Assembly (NCBI GenBank): GCA_045594705.1
Contig: JAZNZB010000074.1
Coordinates: 1 to 44,966, forward strand
From: SVQP01 sp045594705
Lineage (GTDB): Bacteria > Bacillota > Clostridia > Oscillospirales > CAG-272
Length of the DNA: 44,966 nucleotides
Direction: 5' to 3'
Every line of letters begins with the position of its first letter. Positions within the stretch are counted from its first letter, which is position 1. Both the position numbers and the translations under genes were made by a program. The notes below the pieces were generated by a model. It saw nothing but the letters and a program-made list of their open reading frames with translations, searched no databases and was not told where the DNA came from. This document shows, piece after piece, positions 9,125-21,200 of the stretch.

Positions 9125-12112
9125 ATGAAAAAGCTTCTCACAGTAGTAGCGATCCTGATGGCATTGTTGCTGGTATTTGTGGCGTGTGAAGATCCCGCAA
9201 CAAATCCCGAAGAAACCACCGATCCCATCGAACAGACTTCCCCGGAAACCCCAACTACCGAACCCGGTGACGACACCACCGATCCCGGCGAAGACACCAC
9301 CGACCCCGGCGAGGATACCACCGACCCCGGTGAAGACACCACCGACCCCGGTGAAGATACCACCGAACCCGATGACCCGCCTCCTCCTCCCGAGGTAGAT
9401 CCTGCTGATCCCATCGGCGTTTACACCGCGGATCAGATTGCTACCATAACCGGTGGCGATGCTGCGCACATTACGCAGGATTGCGTATCCCTGGAGGACG
9501 GCTATCTGCACGTCGTTCCAATCGGTCCCGATCCCTACTGGTATCCCTTCTCCAACGTAGCAGGTGCTCGCTTTGTTGCGATCCGCTACCGTACCGATGC
9601 TACCGGCGCGGATATTCAGATGTATATCGGCTCCAGCGGTGCAGGCCCCTCTAACGATGACTCTATGCTGCGTCAGAGCGTCGTTGCCGACAGTCAATGG
9701 CATTTGGCGATTTTTGATACGCAGGAAATCATTGAAAAGGGTCTGTATGACGGCTCTAAGGTCTCTTACTTCCGCTTTGACGCACTGGAAGCAGGATACA
9801 TACTGGATGAAAACGGTCAGCCCTATAAGCCCGACGGTCAGAATTATGCCCGTTATACGCTGCCTGAGGGCTGCTCCATCGATATAGCATATATCGCATT
9901 CTTCAATACTGCTGAATATGCACAGGCATATGATTTTGAAATGTACAAGGCTCCCATGTGGGATGCTGACAAGGCCGTTCTTGCACACGTGAACTGGGAT
10001 CAGCTCTATTTGGGCACAGGCGACGCAACGAACGATGCTGCTACCAACGTATTCTTCGCTCCCGGTGCTCCGGCAGGCTGGGATAAGATTGCAGACATGA
10101 CTGCATACAGCGCAGATGCTCTGACCTATTGGGGCTGGGTAGCTTACAAGGGCGAGCTTGGTACCTTCGGTTATCAGATCGACTATGACGCGCCCGTTTA
10201 CAATCCCGAATGGGCATTCGTAGGCGCTGACCACGACGCAGTCGTAGGCGCAGCACAGAATTCCGGCGGCGACGGCGGTCACAGAATGAAGGTTGCGATC
10301 AACATCGCAGGCCTGGAGGGCGAGCATAACGTCCGTGTTCTGTACAAGAATGCAGAGGGCGCAGAGGTTTGTATGCTTGAGTTCAAGCTGATTATGCCCA
10401 TTGTCAGCCACCAGAACGGCTACACCACCGATATCGGCAGCAACTTCGCTGCTGCACAGGATGACGTTGATCTGCTGTACTCCGACCTGGCAAATCTGTT
10501 TGACCAGATCTACTACGGTGCAGGAGTTGTCATGAATGCAAAGTATAACGGCGGCAATCCCTTCTACAACGTAACCCACTTTACCTCCATGCACACCCAT
10601 CCCAACGGCTGGTATGCATTCAACGTGAACGTCACCGAATCCTCCGGTCATGAAGGCCAGGCAAGCATTTTCGTACGTGGCATTCAGCCCGCTTCTATGG
10701 AAGGTCACTATTTTGGTCAGGACGGCCACGACGGCGGTGAAGTCGTCTCCATGGGCGGTGCAGGTATCTATCTCAATCCCTTGGCTACCGGCAGACTCCG
10801 CATCAACGTCAAGACCTACGTTGACGGCGCGTATATTCCCAACGTTTACTACGTAGCAATCGACAGCAACGAGATCACCGTTGCCGATAACGGTTCGGTT
10901 GTTACCATTCTTGCAGGCGGCAAGAAGGTTGCTACCATTGAGATCATCGGCACCAAGGATTACGGCATCGTTGGCAAGAACGGTGAGGTTGCAGCAGACG
11001 ATCTGGCAGAAAAGGCGATCCTGACGCTGGCCGATGGCACCGTTATCACGCTTGAAAACGCTTGCGTAGCAGCAAAGATCGCAGGCTCTGACGTGGGTGT
11101 TGCGACCAGAACCGGTACCCTCAACTTCAACCGCGCATCTCTGCAGGCTTACAATACCGTAGAGATTCCCGAAGAGTTCTTTGCTCCCGAAGAAAAGGTA
11201 AACGTTGCGCTCAACAAGCCCGTTTCCTCCGATAATATCGAAAACGCTGACAACGTTCCGTGGAAGGCAACCGATGGCAATGACGGCACTCGTTACGGCG
11301 CACTGCCCAACGGCGAAGCTAACCTGATCGTTGATCTGCAGGGGCTTTACAAGCTCAACGAGCTGAACATCCTCTTTGAGAATGCAAGCTGGAACTACAC
11401 CATTTCCATCTCCACCGACGGTGAAGCTTATACCGTGATCTACGAAGGCACTCCTCACGGTGCAAAGGCAGTCAACCTCAAGGGAGAGGTTGAAGCTCGC
11501 TACCTCAAGTTTACCCGTCTGGATGATACCGGTACAGCAGGCGATCACTGGTTCTCGATCTACGAGGTTTACGCATATGGCGAGCTGATTGGTGAAAGCC
11601 AGGCAACCACTCCCGCAGAAACCTTTGTTCCCGAAACCTTTGCACAGCCCACCGCCGAGGAGCTTGCTGCAGGCTATACCTACGACGTTGGCGCAGGCCA
11701 GTTCTTCGCAACCTGTGCAGGTGCTTGCACTTACGCAGATCTGTCCACCCTGGGCTCCGAGATGCTTGCAAAGCTGCAGGCAGCAGGCTTTGGTGATTAT
11801 GCTTACTTTGCAACCGATCACATCAGCCTCGCTCCCGCTGCTACCGGCACGCCCATCACCTATACCTTCAAGATCTACGACATGATCGGCAATATCGCTG
11901 CAAACAACCGCGCATTCCTGCTGCTGAACATGACCGGTGGTGGTCAGAACAGTGCGGAGGTTGTTGCAACCGTGGAAGCTGATGCTGAGAACGAGGGCGT
12001 ATATTACGTGACCTTTACCGAGACCGCTCCCGACGGTACCGACGAGCTCAAGTTCTATATGCTTGAAAAGTGCATGTTCTACGTAGATACTCTGACCGTT
12101 CAGGTTGGCTGA
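9125..12112 (+). CDS. large surface lipoprotein with DTTDPGE linker and F5/8 type C (discoidin) domain
   Basis: 995 aa. A lipoprotein signal (MKK, hydrophobic core, FVAC with Cys21) is followed by a flexible Thr/Asp/Pro/Glu linker (about 22-90) containing five DTTDPGE-type repeats. Next come module A (about 98-278, with FVAIRYRT and IGSSGAGPS), module B (about 280-425, with WGWVAYKGELGTFGY), a beta-rich segment (about 430-690), a discoidin-like domain (about 692-820, starting NVALNKPVSSDN and ending IYEVYAYGE) and a C-terminal domain. Modules A and B also occur in the lipoprotein at 28644-30356 in reversed order. Likely exported and tethered to the membrane, with glycan-binding modules. No catalytic motif was recognised. 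It is a single-gene unit with its own promoter and terminator. Confidence 0.88.
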   Translation: MKKLLTVVAILMALLLVFVACEDPATNPEETTDPIEQTSPETPTTEPGDDTTDPGEDTTDPGEDTTDPGEDTTDPGEDTTEPDDPPPPPEVDPADPIGVYTADQIATITGGDAAHITQDCVSLEDGYLHVVPIGPDPYWYPFSNVAGARFVAIRYRTDATGADIQMYIGSSGAGPSNDDSMLRQSVVADSQWHLAIFDTQEIIEKGLYDGSKVSYFRFDALEAGYILDENGQPYKPDGQNYARYTLPEGCSIDIAYIAFFNTAEYAQAYDFEMYKAPMWDADKAVLAHVNWDQLYLGTGDATNDAATNVFFAPGAPAGWDKIADMTAYSADALTYWGWVAYKGELGTFGYQIDYDAPVYNPEWAFVGADHDAVVGAAQNSGGDGGHRMKVAINIAGLEGEHNVRVLYKNAEGAEVCMLEFKLIMPIVSHQNGYTTDIGSNFAAAQDDVDLLYSDLANLFDQIYYGAGVVMNAKYNGGNPFYNVTHFTSMHTHPNGWYAFNVNVTESSGHEGQASIFVRGIQPASMEGHYFGQDGHDGGEVVSMGGAGIYLNPLATGRLRINVKTYVDGAYIPNVYYVAIDSNEITVADNGSVVTILAGGKKVATIEIIGTKDYGIVGKNGEVAADDLAEKAILTLADGTVITLENACVAAKIAGSDVGVATRTGTLNFNRASLQAYNTVEIPEEFFAPEEKVNVALNKPVSSDNIENADNVPWKATDGNDGTRYGALPNGEANLIVDLQGLYKLNELNILFENASWNYTISISTDGEAYTVIYEGTPHGAKAVNLKGEVEARYLKFTRLDDTGTAGDHWFSIYEVYAYGELIGESQATTPAETFVPETFAQPTAEELAAGYTYDVGAGQFFATCAGACTYADLSTLGSEMLAKLQAAGFGDYAYFATDHISLAPAATGTPITYTFKIYDMIGNIAANNRAFLLLNMTGGGQNSAEVVATVEADAENEGVYYVTFTETAPDGTDELKFYMLEKCMFYVDTLTVQVG
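9272..9376 (+). repeat. five 21-bp tandem repeats encoding the DTTDPGE linker
   Basis: Units start at 9272, 9293, 9314, 9335 and 9356; each is 21 bp and differs at only a few third positions (the last reads DTTEPDD). Length-variable linker DNA of this kind can gain or lose whole units without a frameshift. Confidence 0.9.
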
Positions 12113-12149
12113 TCCGCAAGAATTCTGAACGACTGATCCTAACAAAATC

Positions 12150-12171
12150 GACCTCCCCGCAAGGGGAGGTC
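12150..12171 (+). terminator. Rho-independent terminator after the 9125 lipoprotein gene
   Basis: Stem GACCTCCCC / GGGGAGGTC with a GCAA loop, followed by TTTTGG and further T residues. Confidence 0.88.
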
Positions 12172-12199
12172 TTTTGGTTTTTGGCAGGAACGGTTTTTC

Positions 12200-12228
12200 T
12201 TGACAAATATAGGACAAAGTGCTACAAT
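12200..12228 (+). promoter_or_regulatory. sigma-A-type promoter for the giant LRR lipoprotein gene
   Basis: TTGACA (12200-12205), 17-base spacer, TACAAT (12223-12228) with an extended TGC before the -10; about 50 bases upstream of the start codon. Confidence 0.88.
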
Positions 12229-12279
12229 AATCATAGATATACCTTTTTTTGAGCCGCCGTGGGCGGTATGGAGGTTGAT

Positions 12280-15200
12280 ATGAAAAAATCATCTATATGG
12301 ATATGGATTGTTCTGTTTTCTTTGCTTATACTGCTTGCCGCGTGCGACGAGTTTGTACTCCCGTCTACACCCGAGCAAACGGGCGGCACGATGCAGGAGT
12401 CCGCGCCGGACAATGGCGTTGGATCTGAGCATTTCTCAGAAACTCCGCAGCTTGGGGATCACGAGCACAAATTCAGTGAATGGTACGTGCTGGTAGAAGC
12501 CACGTGTACCGATTCCGGTATGATGGAGCGCGTTTGCTCCTGCGGACTGCAGGAAACGCAGACGATCGATGCATACGGACACCGTGAGATTCTGATCGAA
12601 GCCGTTGAGCCGACCTGTACCGAGCAGGGATACAGCGAGGGCATACAGTGCGAGGTCTGTTACGAGATGCTGCAGGAGCCCGTCATGCTTGAGGCATTCG
12701 GACATACGTACGAGATCAGCGTGGTCGATCCGACCTGCACCGAGCAGGGCTACACCACGTTTACCTGTCACTGCGGTGAGCAATACACCGAGTCTTACGT
12801 AGAGCCGATTGGCCATGAATTTACGGAATGGCACGTAGCACTTGAGCCTACCTGTACCAAGGAGGGTACTCAGCAGCGTCAATGCGTCTTTTGCGGACTT
12901 GTCGAAGAGCAGGGAATTGAGCGCATCGAGCACGTATATTCCATGACTGTGATCGAGCCGACCTGTACTGCGCAGGGGTATACCGAATACACCTGTATTT
13001 CTTGTATGGACAGATACGTGGATCTTTATACCGAGGCACTTGGCCACAGGTTTGATACGTGGTATACGGTGATTGCATCGACCTGTACGCGAGAAGGCGT
13101 GGAAAGACGCGACTGTAACCATTGTGACCTTTACGAAGAGCAGCCGCTTGCTATGGCACCGCACTCTTACGGAGCGTTTATTACCGAGCCTACCTGCCTT
13201 GAGCAGGGATACACCTTCTTTGTCTGCGGTTGCGGAGACAGCTATATCGACGCTTACGTCAACGCACTTGGTCACAGCATGAGCGATTGGTTCGAGGCCT
13301 ATGCGCCCACCTGTACTGAAAACGGCCGCGAGTGCCGCAACTGTATGCGTTGTCCTTATATGGAAGAGCAGTGGACTGCACCGCTGGGACACAGCTACAG
13401 TGCAACCGTGACCGCACCTACCTGCACCGAGCAGGGATATACCACGCACACCTGCCATTGCGGCGACTGGTACGTGGATAATTACGTCAACTCGACCGAC
13501 CATGATTTTAGCGAGTGGTACTTGATCAAGGAGCCCACCTGCGAGGAGCAGGGGCGAAACAGAAGCACCTGCCCGCAGTGCGGTGAAAGCATTGAGCAAA
13601 GCATTCCTGCAAGAGGGCACATCTACGAGGCACATGTGACCGAGCCCACCTGCTATGATCAGGGGTATACGACGCAGATTTGCAGTTGCGGATCCAGCTA
13701 TATCGAGAGCTATACGAGTCCGTTGGGCCATGACATGAGCGAATGGTTTACAATCTCTGAGCCTATGTGTGATCAGCAGGGTGAGATGCGCAGCACCTGC
13801 AGTCGTTGCGCGTATTACGAGCAACGCGGTATTGAGCCCTTGGGGCATGCGTACGTGGCTACCACGATTGAGCCCACCTGTACCGAGCAGGGATATACTT
13901 ACTATTACTGCCATTGCGGCGCGTATTATGAAGATTACTTTGTAGCGGCTCTGGGTCACGAATACTGGTCCTACGTCACCGAGCCCACCTGCCTGTCGGA
14001 CGGATATACGACCCACGTATGCCATTGCGGAAGCTCCTACACGGATCAATACGTATCTGCAACGGGGCATCAGTTCCGGAAGGTGAAAATTGAGCCCACC
14101 TGCGAGGAGCAGGGATATATCAATTACATTTGTCATTGCGGAGACACTTATACCGATTCCTACATAGATCCTCTCGGACATTCCTTTGGTGAGTGGTACT
14201 TGCTCTATGCTCCTATGTGTATGCAAGAGGGCGAGCAGCGGCGTGATTGCTCGGCCTGCCACGCCTTTGAGCAGCAAACCGTTCCCGCTACCGGACACGC
14301 ATATCTGGAGGAAGTGACGTTGCCTACCTGCCAGTCGCAGGGATATACCACTCACAGATGCTTCAACTGCGGTGATTCTTACGTGGATTCCTTCACGGAT
14401 TACGGAGATCACAGCTGGGGAGGCTGGTATACAGCAGAATCCCCCTCCTGCGCAGTGGACGGAATTGAGAACCGTCAGTGCTCGGTATGCTATATTTATG
14501 ACAGCCGCACCATTCCCGCCTACGGACACAACTATTCCTCGTCCGTCATCGCACCCACCTGCAATAATTGGGGATATACCAACTATTATTGCAGCACCTG
14601 CTCTTACAGCTACGACGAGGCCTATACATCTCCCTTGGGACACAGCTACGGCGATTGGTACGATATCACCTTGCCCACCTGCTATTCGGAGGGCACCCGC
14701 GGACATGATTGCATTCGCTGCGGTGCGCAGGAAACCGAATGGGTGGGGATGATCGACCATGAGTACAGCGAGACCGACTATCCGCCTGACTGCTACAATA
14801 TCGGATATTCGCACTTCGTTTGCATTTACTGTGCGGATGAATACGACGCCAATTACGTCTCAAGTCTGGGACATGACTACGGTGGCTGGACCGTGGTCAT
14901 CTCGCCCACCTGCACCGATTACGGCAAAGAGGTGCGCATGTGCAACAGATGCGGTGAGCAAGAGGAATACCTGATCGCGAAGCTTGACCATACCTATACC
15001 GAATCCGTGACGCCTCCTACCTGCACGGATCAGGGATACACCACGTATACCTGTTCATGCGGCACGTCTTATACGGATAACTATATCAATGCCAACGGAC
15101 ACAGCATGGGCGAGTGGCAGGAAACGGTGACTCCCACGTGTACAGACTACGGTACAAGACAACGCCTGTGCAGTGCTTGCAGCTACTTTGAGACCGAGTC

Positions 15201-18200
15201 CGTCTCTCCGACGGGACACACGTATGAGCCTGTGGTGACTGCGCCTACCTGTACCGAATGGGGATACACGACCTACACCTGCCATTGCAGCTCGTGGTAC
15301 ACGGGCGACGACGTTGCTCCGACCGGACACAGCGAGGTCATTGACGAGGCGGTTGCGCCCACCTGTACCGAAAGCGGCCTGACGCAGGGCTCTCATTGCT
15401 CCAATTGCGGTGAGATATTCGTTGCCCAGCAAGATATCGCGCCCCGACATACGCCGGATGAGTGGATCGTTGAAGTCCCCGCAGGCGTGACCACGGATGG
15501 ACAGCATTACCGTAATTGTGCCGTTTGCGGAGAATTCCTCGAGCGTCAGACGCTTTACGCAACCGGTACGCCCGGTCTTGAGTATACCTTGATGTCTGAC
15601 GACTACGGCACTGAGTACTATTACGTGGTATCCGGCATCGGTACCTGCACAGATGTGACAGAGATCATCATTCCCGCATATCATCAAGGCTATCCCGTAA
15701 CCGAGATCGGTGAGATCGCGTTCCGCAATCTGGCGCATCTGACCTCGGTGACGATCGGCTCGAACGTACAGATCATTGGCGACAGTGCGTTCTACGCTTG
15801 TACGGGCATCGTCAGCATGATCATTCCCGAAGGCGTCAAGGAGATCAGAGCGTATGCCTTTGGTTCTTGCACGTCCTTGACCCGCGTTTCCATTCCCGAA
15901 AGCCTGATTTTGATTGGATACGCTGCATTTAATGATTGCCCCGCGATCCAAAGAGTGGACATTACCGACCTGCGCGCTTGGTGCGAGATCAGCTACGGAG
16001 ACGGCATTCCCGAGGGCGCACCTCTGTATGAGGCAGGGGAGAACGCCCTGTATCTGGACGGCGCAGCACTTTGTGGTGCATTGGAAATCCCCGAGGGCAC
16101 AGAGAGCATTGCCGTTGGCGCATTTTACGGCTGCACCGCGCTTACGAGCATCACGCTGCCGAGCAGTGTCAAGGAGATCGGTCACGCTGCTTTTGGTGCG
16201 TGTACGGGTATTACCTCGTTTGAAGTTCCCGCTGGGATTCCCGAGATAGGACACAGAGCGTTCAAGGGCTGCACGGGGCTTTCCGAGATCGTCATCGGAG
16301 AGGGAACGACCGTGATCGGAAACGACGCCTTCCATGACTGTACTTCGCTGGTCAGCATCACGATCCCTTCGACACTGACCGATATCAACGATCAGGCATT
16401 CAGCAACTGCCCCGCACTTGCACGCGTCTATATCGTCGATCTGAGAGCATGGTGCGAGATCATGTACCGTGGCTATAACAATAACCTGCTCAACAAGGAC
16501 GGCACGGTGGCTCTTTATCTGAACGGAGAGCTGCTGCAGGGAACCGTTACGATTCCCGAGGGTACGACCGTCATCGGTTCTTACGCCTTTGCGGGCTGTA
16601 AGGGCATCGTACAAGTGCTCATTCCGCAGAGCGTGACGAGAATCAACCCGCACGCCTTCCATGGCTGTGCCGACCTGAGCGAAATCTCCATCCCCGCAAG
16701 CGTGACCGTCATTCAATCCAATGCCTTTACGGAGTGCGGCAAGCTGGAGCGTGTCACTCTTGCAGAAGGCCTTGAGCAAATTTCCGGTAACGTTTTCCAG
16801 TACTGTGTAAAGCTGACCACCATTAACCTTCCAACCAGCCTTACCATCATCAACGGTTACGCATTTTACGGCTGCTCTGCGCTGACTGAAATCACGCTGC
16901 CCGACAATATTGAGATCCTGGGCAATTATGCGTTTGCAAATTGTACATCTCTGACCGACGTGTCTTTGGGCAGTGGCCTGATCCAACTTCCGGAATATGC
17001 GTTCTATCAGTGCATCTCTCTTGAAGAGATCGTCATCCCCGATCAAGTGACCACCATCAATCATTCCGCATTCTACGGATGCTCGTCCTTGATGCGCGTC
17101 ACGCTGGGTAAGGGGATTACCTCGATCGGTCCTGTTGCGTTCCGCGGATGTAACATCCTGGTAGAGCTCTATAATCTGTCCGACCTGATCATTACAACCG
17201 GTGCATCCGATTATGGCTATATCGGTCGTAACTTGATCGTCGTGCATTACGATCTGTCCGAGCCCACCTGCATTTCGCGGACCGAAGATGACTTCCTGAT
17301 CTGCACGGGTGACGATAGGGTGCTGCTGCTCGCGTACCTGGGTGACGGTCATACGCTGACCATCCCCGAGGGCGTGACGCATATTTACGGTGCTGCATTT
17401 GATCAATACGACAGATTGGTCAGCGTGACCATTCCGTCAAGCGTGACCGAAATTGAAGATCAAGCATTCTACGATTGCTACAGATTGAGGGAGGTCTATA
17501 ACCTCTCTTCGCTGGACATTCAGCGCGGCTCTTCTGAGCACGGCTACGTTGCAAGCACCGCCTTGGACGTATATACCGATGCGACCGCCGCCTCCAAGAT
17601 AGAGGTGACAGAGGACGGATTTGTACTCTACCGCTCGGAGAACGCCGTGCGCCTGATCGCTTACGTGGGAGACGAAACCTCGGTGGCTATCCCCGACGGT
17701 GTGACGGAGATCTATTATCGTGCATTCAAGGATATGGCCGATATTACCTCGGTGACCATCCCCGACAGTGTGACGGTCATAGGCCAGTATGCCTTCAGTC
17801 ATTGTTATAGCCTTGCGAGCATTACGTGGGGCAAGGGCGTGCAAAGCATCGAATATGGTGCCTTTGAATGGTGCATTGCTCTGACAAGCATCACGCTGCC
17901 GAGCAACGTCCGTACGATTGGCAACTATGCATTCTCCGGATGTATCTCGCTGACCTCTATTTCGCTTCCCGATGGACTGGAGCGTATCAGTAACAGCATG
18001 TTTGCAGGCTGCACAAAGCTGACCACGGTGGTCATTCCCGAAAGCGTGAGAGTGATCGATTCTTGTGCATTCCAGAATTGCGAAAGTCTTGTTACTCTGA
18101 CGCTGCCCGAAAAGCTTACGGACATCAATGACAGTGCCTTTTACGGCTGTAAGTCTTTGACCACCCTTACCATTCCCGATAGCGTGATTTACATTGGCAG

Positions 18201-21200
18201 TGCATTATTCTGTGACTGCAGCAGCCTGACAAGCGTGACGCTTTCCAATAGCCTGACCAAGCTGCCTTGGGGGCTGTTCAATGGATGCTCGTCTTTGACA
18301 AGCGTGGTCATTCCCGAGAGCGTTGAGAGCATTGGCAGTTCAGCATTCTGGGGCTGCACGTCGCTGCAAAGCCTGGATATCCCCGATAACGTTGTCGAGA
18401 TCGGATCGGATGCGTTTGCCGATTGCGAAGCTCTCATCGAGTACGAAAACGGCCTTTACTACGTAGGGAAGTGGGTATATAGCTGCGATGAGGATATGAC
18501 AGCTGTTACCTTCAGAGCAGATACCGTGGGTATTTGCGAAAACGCATTTGCAAATTGCCCGTCGCTGACCGAGCTTGTGATCCCCGATCACATCCGCGTC
18601 ATCAGCCCCGGTGCACTGAGCGGATGCAGCGCTCTGACTAAGCTGACCATTCCGTTTGTGGGTGCTTCGCGCACGGATGCGGATCACGGATTTTTGGGCT
18701 ACATCTTCCGTGATTGCACGATGGCCTTCCATGACCAATACGTGCCCAAGACGTTGACGACCGTGATCGTGACCGATGCAACAGCCCTTTACGATTACGC
18801 ATTTATGAGCTGCAACAACCTGACAGATATTACGCTCAATGAGGGCATTGCCTGGATTGGCGTCAAAGCGTTTGCAAGCTGTACAAACCTGGTAAATCTG
18901 AATATCCCTTCGAGTGTTTCCCGCATTTACAACCAAGCCTTTTATGGCAGTGAAAAGCTGCTTGAGCTGGAGGGCGGCGCTTATTACGTTGACAATTGGC
19001 TGATCGTGGATGCCCTCTCGGCCGAGTCGTTTACGATCAGAGAGGGAACGGCCGGCATTGCCGATCAGGCATTCTACGCCAATACTGCTATCACCGAGAT
19101 CATCATTCCGGATAGCGTTCGTCATATTGGAGCGGCAGCGTTTTCACAGTGTACGCGTCTGTCCAAGGTCACATTTGAAGGGCTCGCGCTCAAAACCATC
19201 GGTGATATGGCGTTCAAGTCCTGTACCGCTTTGAGCGAGATCAATATTCCCGACGGCGTTGTCAGCATTGGCGAATCCGCATTCTACGGTTGTTCCGCGC
19301 TAACCGGCATCAGTCTTCCCGACAGCGTTGTGAGCATTGGTAAAAACATCTTCTATAACTGCACGTCCTTGGCACAGGTTACGCTGGGTACGAGCATTTC
19401 GGATATTCCGGACGGAGCGTTCAATTATTGCACAAGTCTTGTCAGCATTGCCATTCCCGACAGCGCGCAAAGCATTGGTCAGAGTGCCTTCTATTACTGT
19501 CAAAAGCTGGCTGTGGTAAGCATTGGCTCGGGCGTTAAGAGCATCGGTGATTATGCGTTCAATTGCTGCTATGCTTTGGAGAGCATCAGCTTGCCGGGCA
19601 ATTTGCAGAGCATCGGTCAGGCTGCATTCAATAACTGTATCAATATCAGCGGACATCTGACGCTGCCCGAGGGGCTGACCGAGATCGGCATAGAGGCTTT
19701 CAACAATTGTGATAGCCTGACGGGTGTTACGATTCCCGCAAGCCTTAAGAGCGTTGATTACAGAGCCTTTGCAGGATGTACGGGCATAACAAACGTGCAT
19801 ATTTCGGATCTTGAAGCATGGCTGCGCATTCAGCTTGCCGAGAACTATGCAAATCCGCTGATGTACGTGGATACCGACGCACTGTATCTCAACGGCGAGC
19901 TGCTCAAGGGTGTGATCACCGTCCCCGACGACGTTACGGTAATCAACGATTATGCATTCTACATGTGCTCGGGTATTACGGGCGTCGTGATGTCGGATCA
20001 AGTCAAGAGCATTGGCAAGGGCGCGTTCCAGGGCTGCACGGCACTGGCTGATCTTGATCTTCCCGCAAGCCTTGAAAGCATTGGGAAGTCTGCCTTTGAC
20101 GGCTGTATCTCCCTTGACGGGATCACGCTTCCGAGCACTCTTACAAGCATTGGAGAAAGAGCGTTTGCGGAATGCTCCGGCCTTAGCGGCAGCATGGTCA
20201 TTCCTGCGGGCGTTACCGCGCTCCCCGAGCGTGTCTTTGTGAATTGCGGCAGCATTACCGCGATCACGCTTCCCGATGGCTTGCTTACCATCGGCAACCT
20301 TGCCTTGGCGAACTGCGTAAGTATTGAGAGCATTGTGATCCCCGACAGCGTGACCCTGATCGGAAATCAAGCATTCTACGGCTGCAGCAATCTGAGCGGT
20401 ACGGTGACCATTCCCGACGGTGTGACGAGTCTCAATTACGGCATATTCTACGGATGCGCCTTGTTGGAGGAAGTCGAGCTGCACGATGGTGTGACGGCCA
20501 TCGGACAGAGCGTTTTCTACAACTGCGCCTCCTTGCGTGAGCTTGAAATTCCGAGCAGCGTGTGCTCAATCGGAGGCTATGCCTTCTACGGCTGTGCGAG
20601 CCTTACAAGTCTGGTCATCCCCGAGGGCGTGCCTGAGATCGGCTCGGACACCTTTTTGGGCTGCTCAAGCCTTGAGACCATCAGCATTCCTTCGACCGTG
20701 ACCACGATCTGGTATGGTGCATTTGAAGGATGCGAAAGCTTGAAGCGCGTGAATATTGCGGATCTGGATGCATGGTGCAGCATCTACTTTATGGGCAACA
20801 GCACGAGCAATCCCTTGTACTACGCTGTGGATAACGGCCTGTATCTGAACGGAGAGCCCGTCAAGGGTGACGTGGTCATTCCCGAGGGCAAGACCTTGCT
20901 TGGCGCGTATCTGTTCAACGGATGCTCGGGCATTACGAGCGTGACCTTCTCAAGTACCGTGGAGACCATCGGCAAGCATTCGTTCAAAAACTGCACGGGC
21001 TTGGTTGATGTGATCGTTTCTGACAGCGTCACCAGAATCAACGAGCATGCATTCAGCGGCTGTACGAGCTTGAAAAACGTGCAGCTGGGCAGTGGATTGA
21101 CCATGTTTGAAGATTATGCTTTCATGGGCTGCACCTCTCTTGAGCAAATCGTGCTGCCTGAGTCGTTCAGGAATTTGGGTTCGAATTCCTTCTGCGGCTG

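Noticed and set aside
9068..12292. 1074-codon open frame on the minus strand opposite the 9125 lipoprotein gene
   Set aside because: It is the exact complement of a gene with a signal peptide, promoter, RBS and recognised domain. The antisense product is Cys/Val-rich nonsense without an RBS; such frames arise from codon bias.
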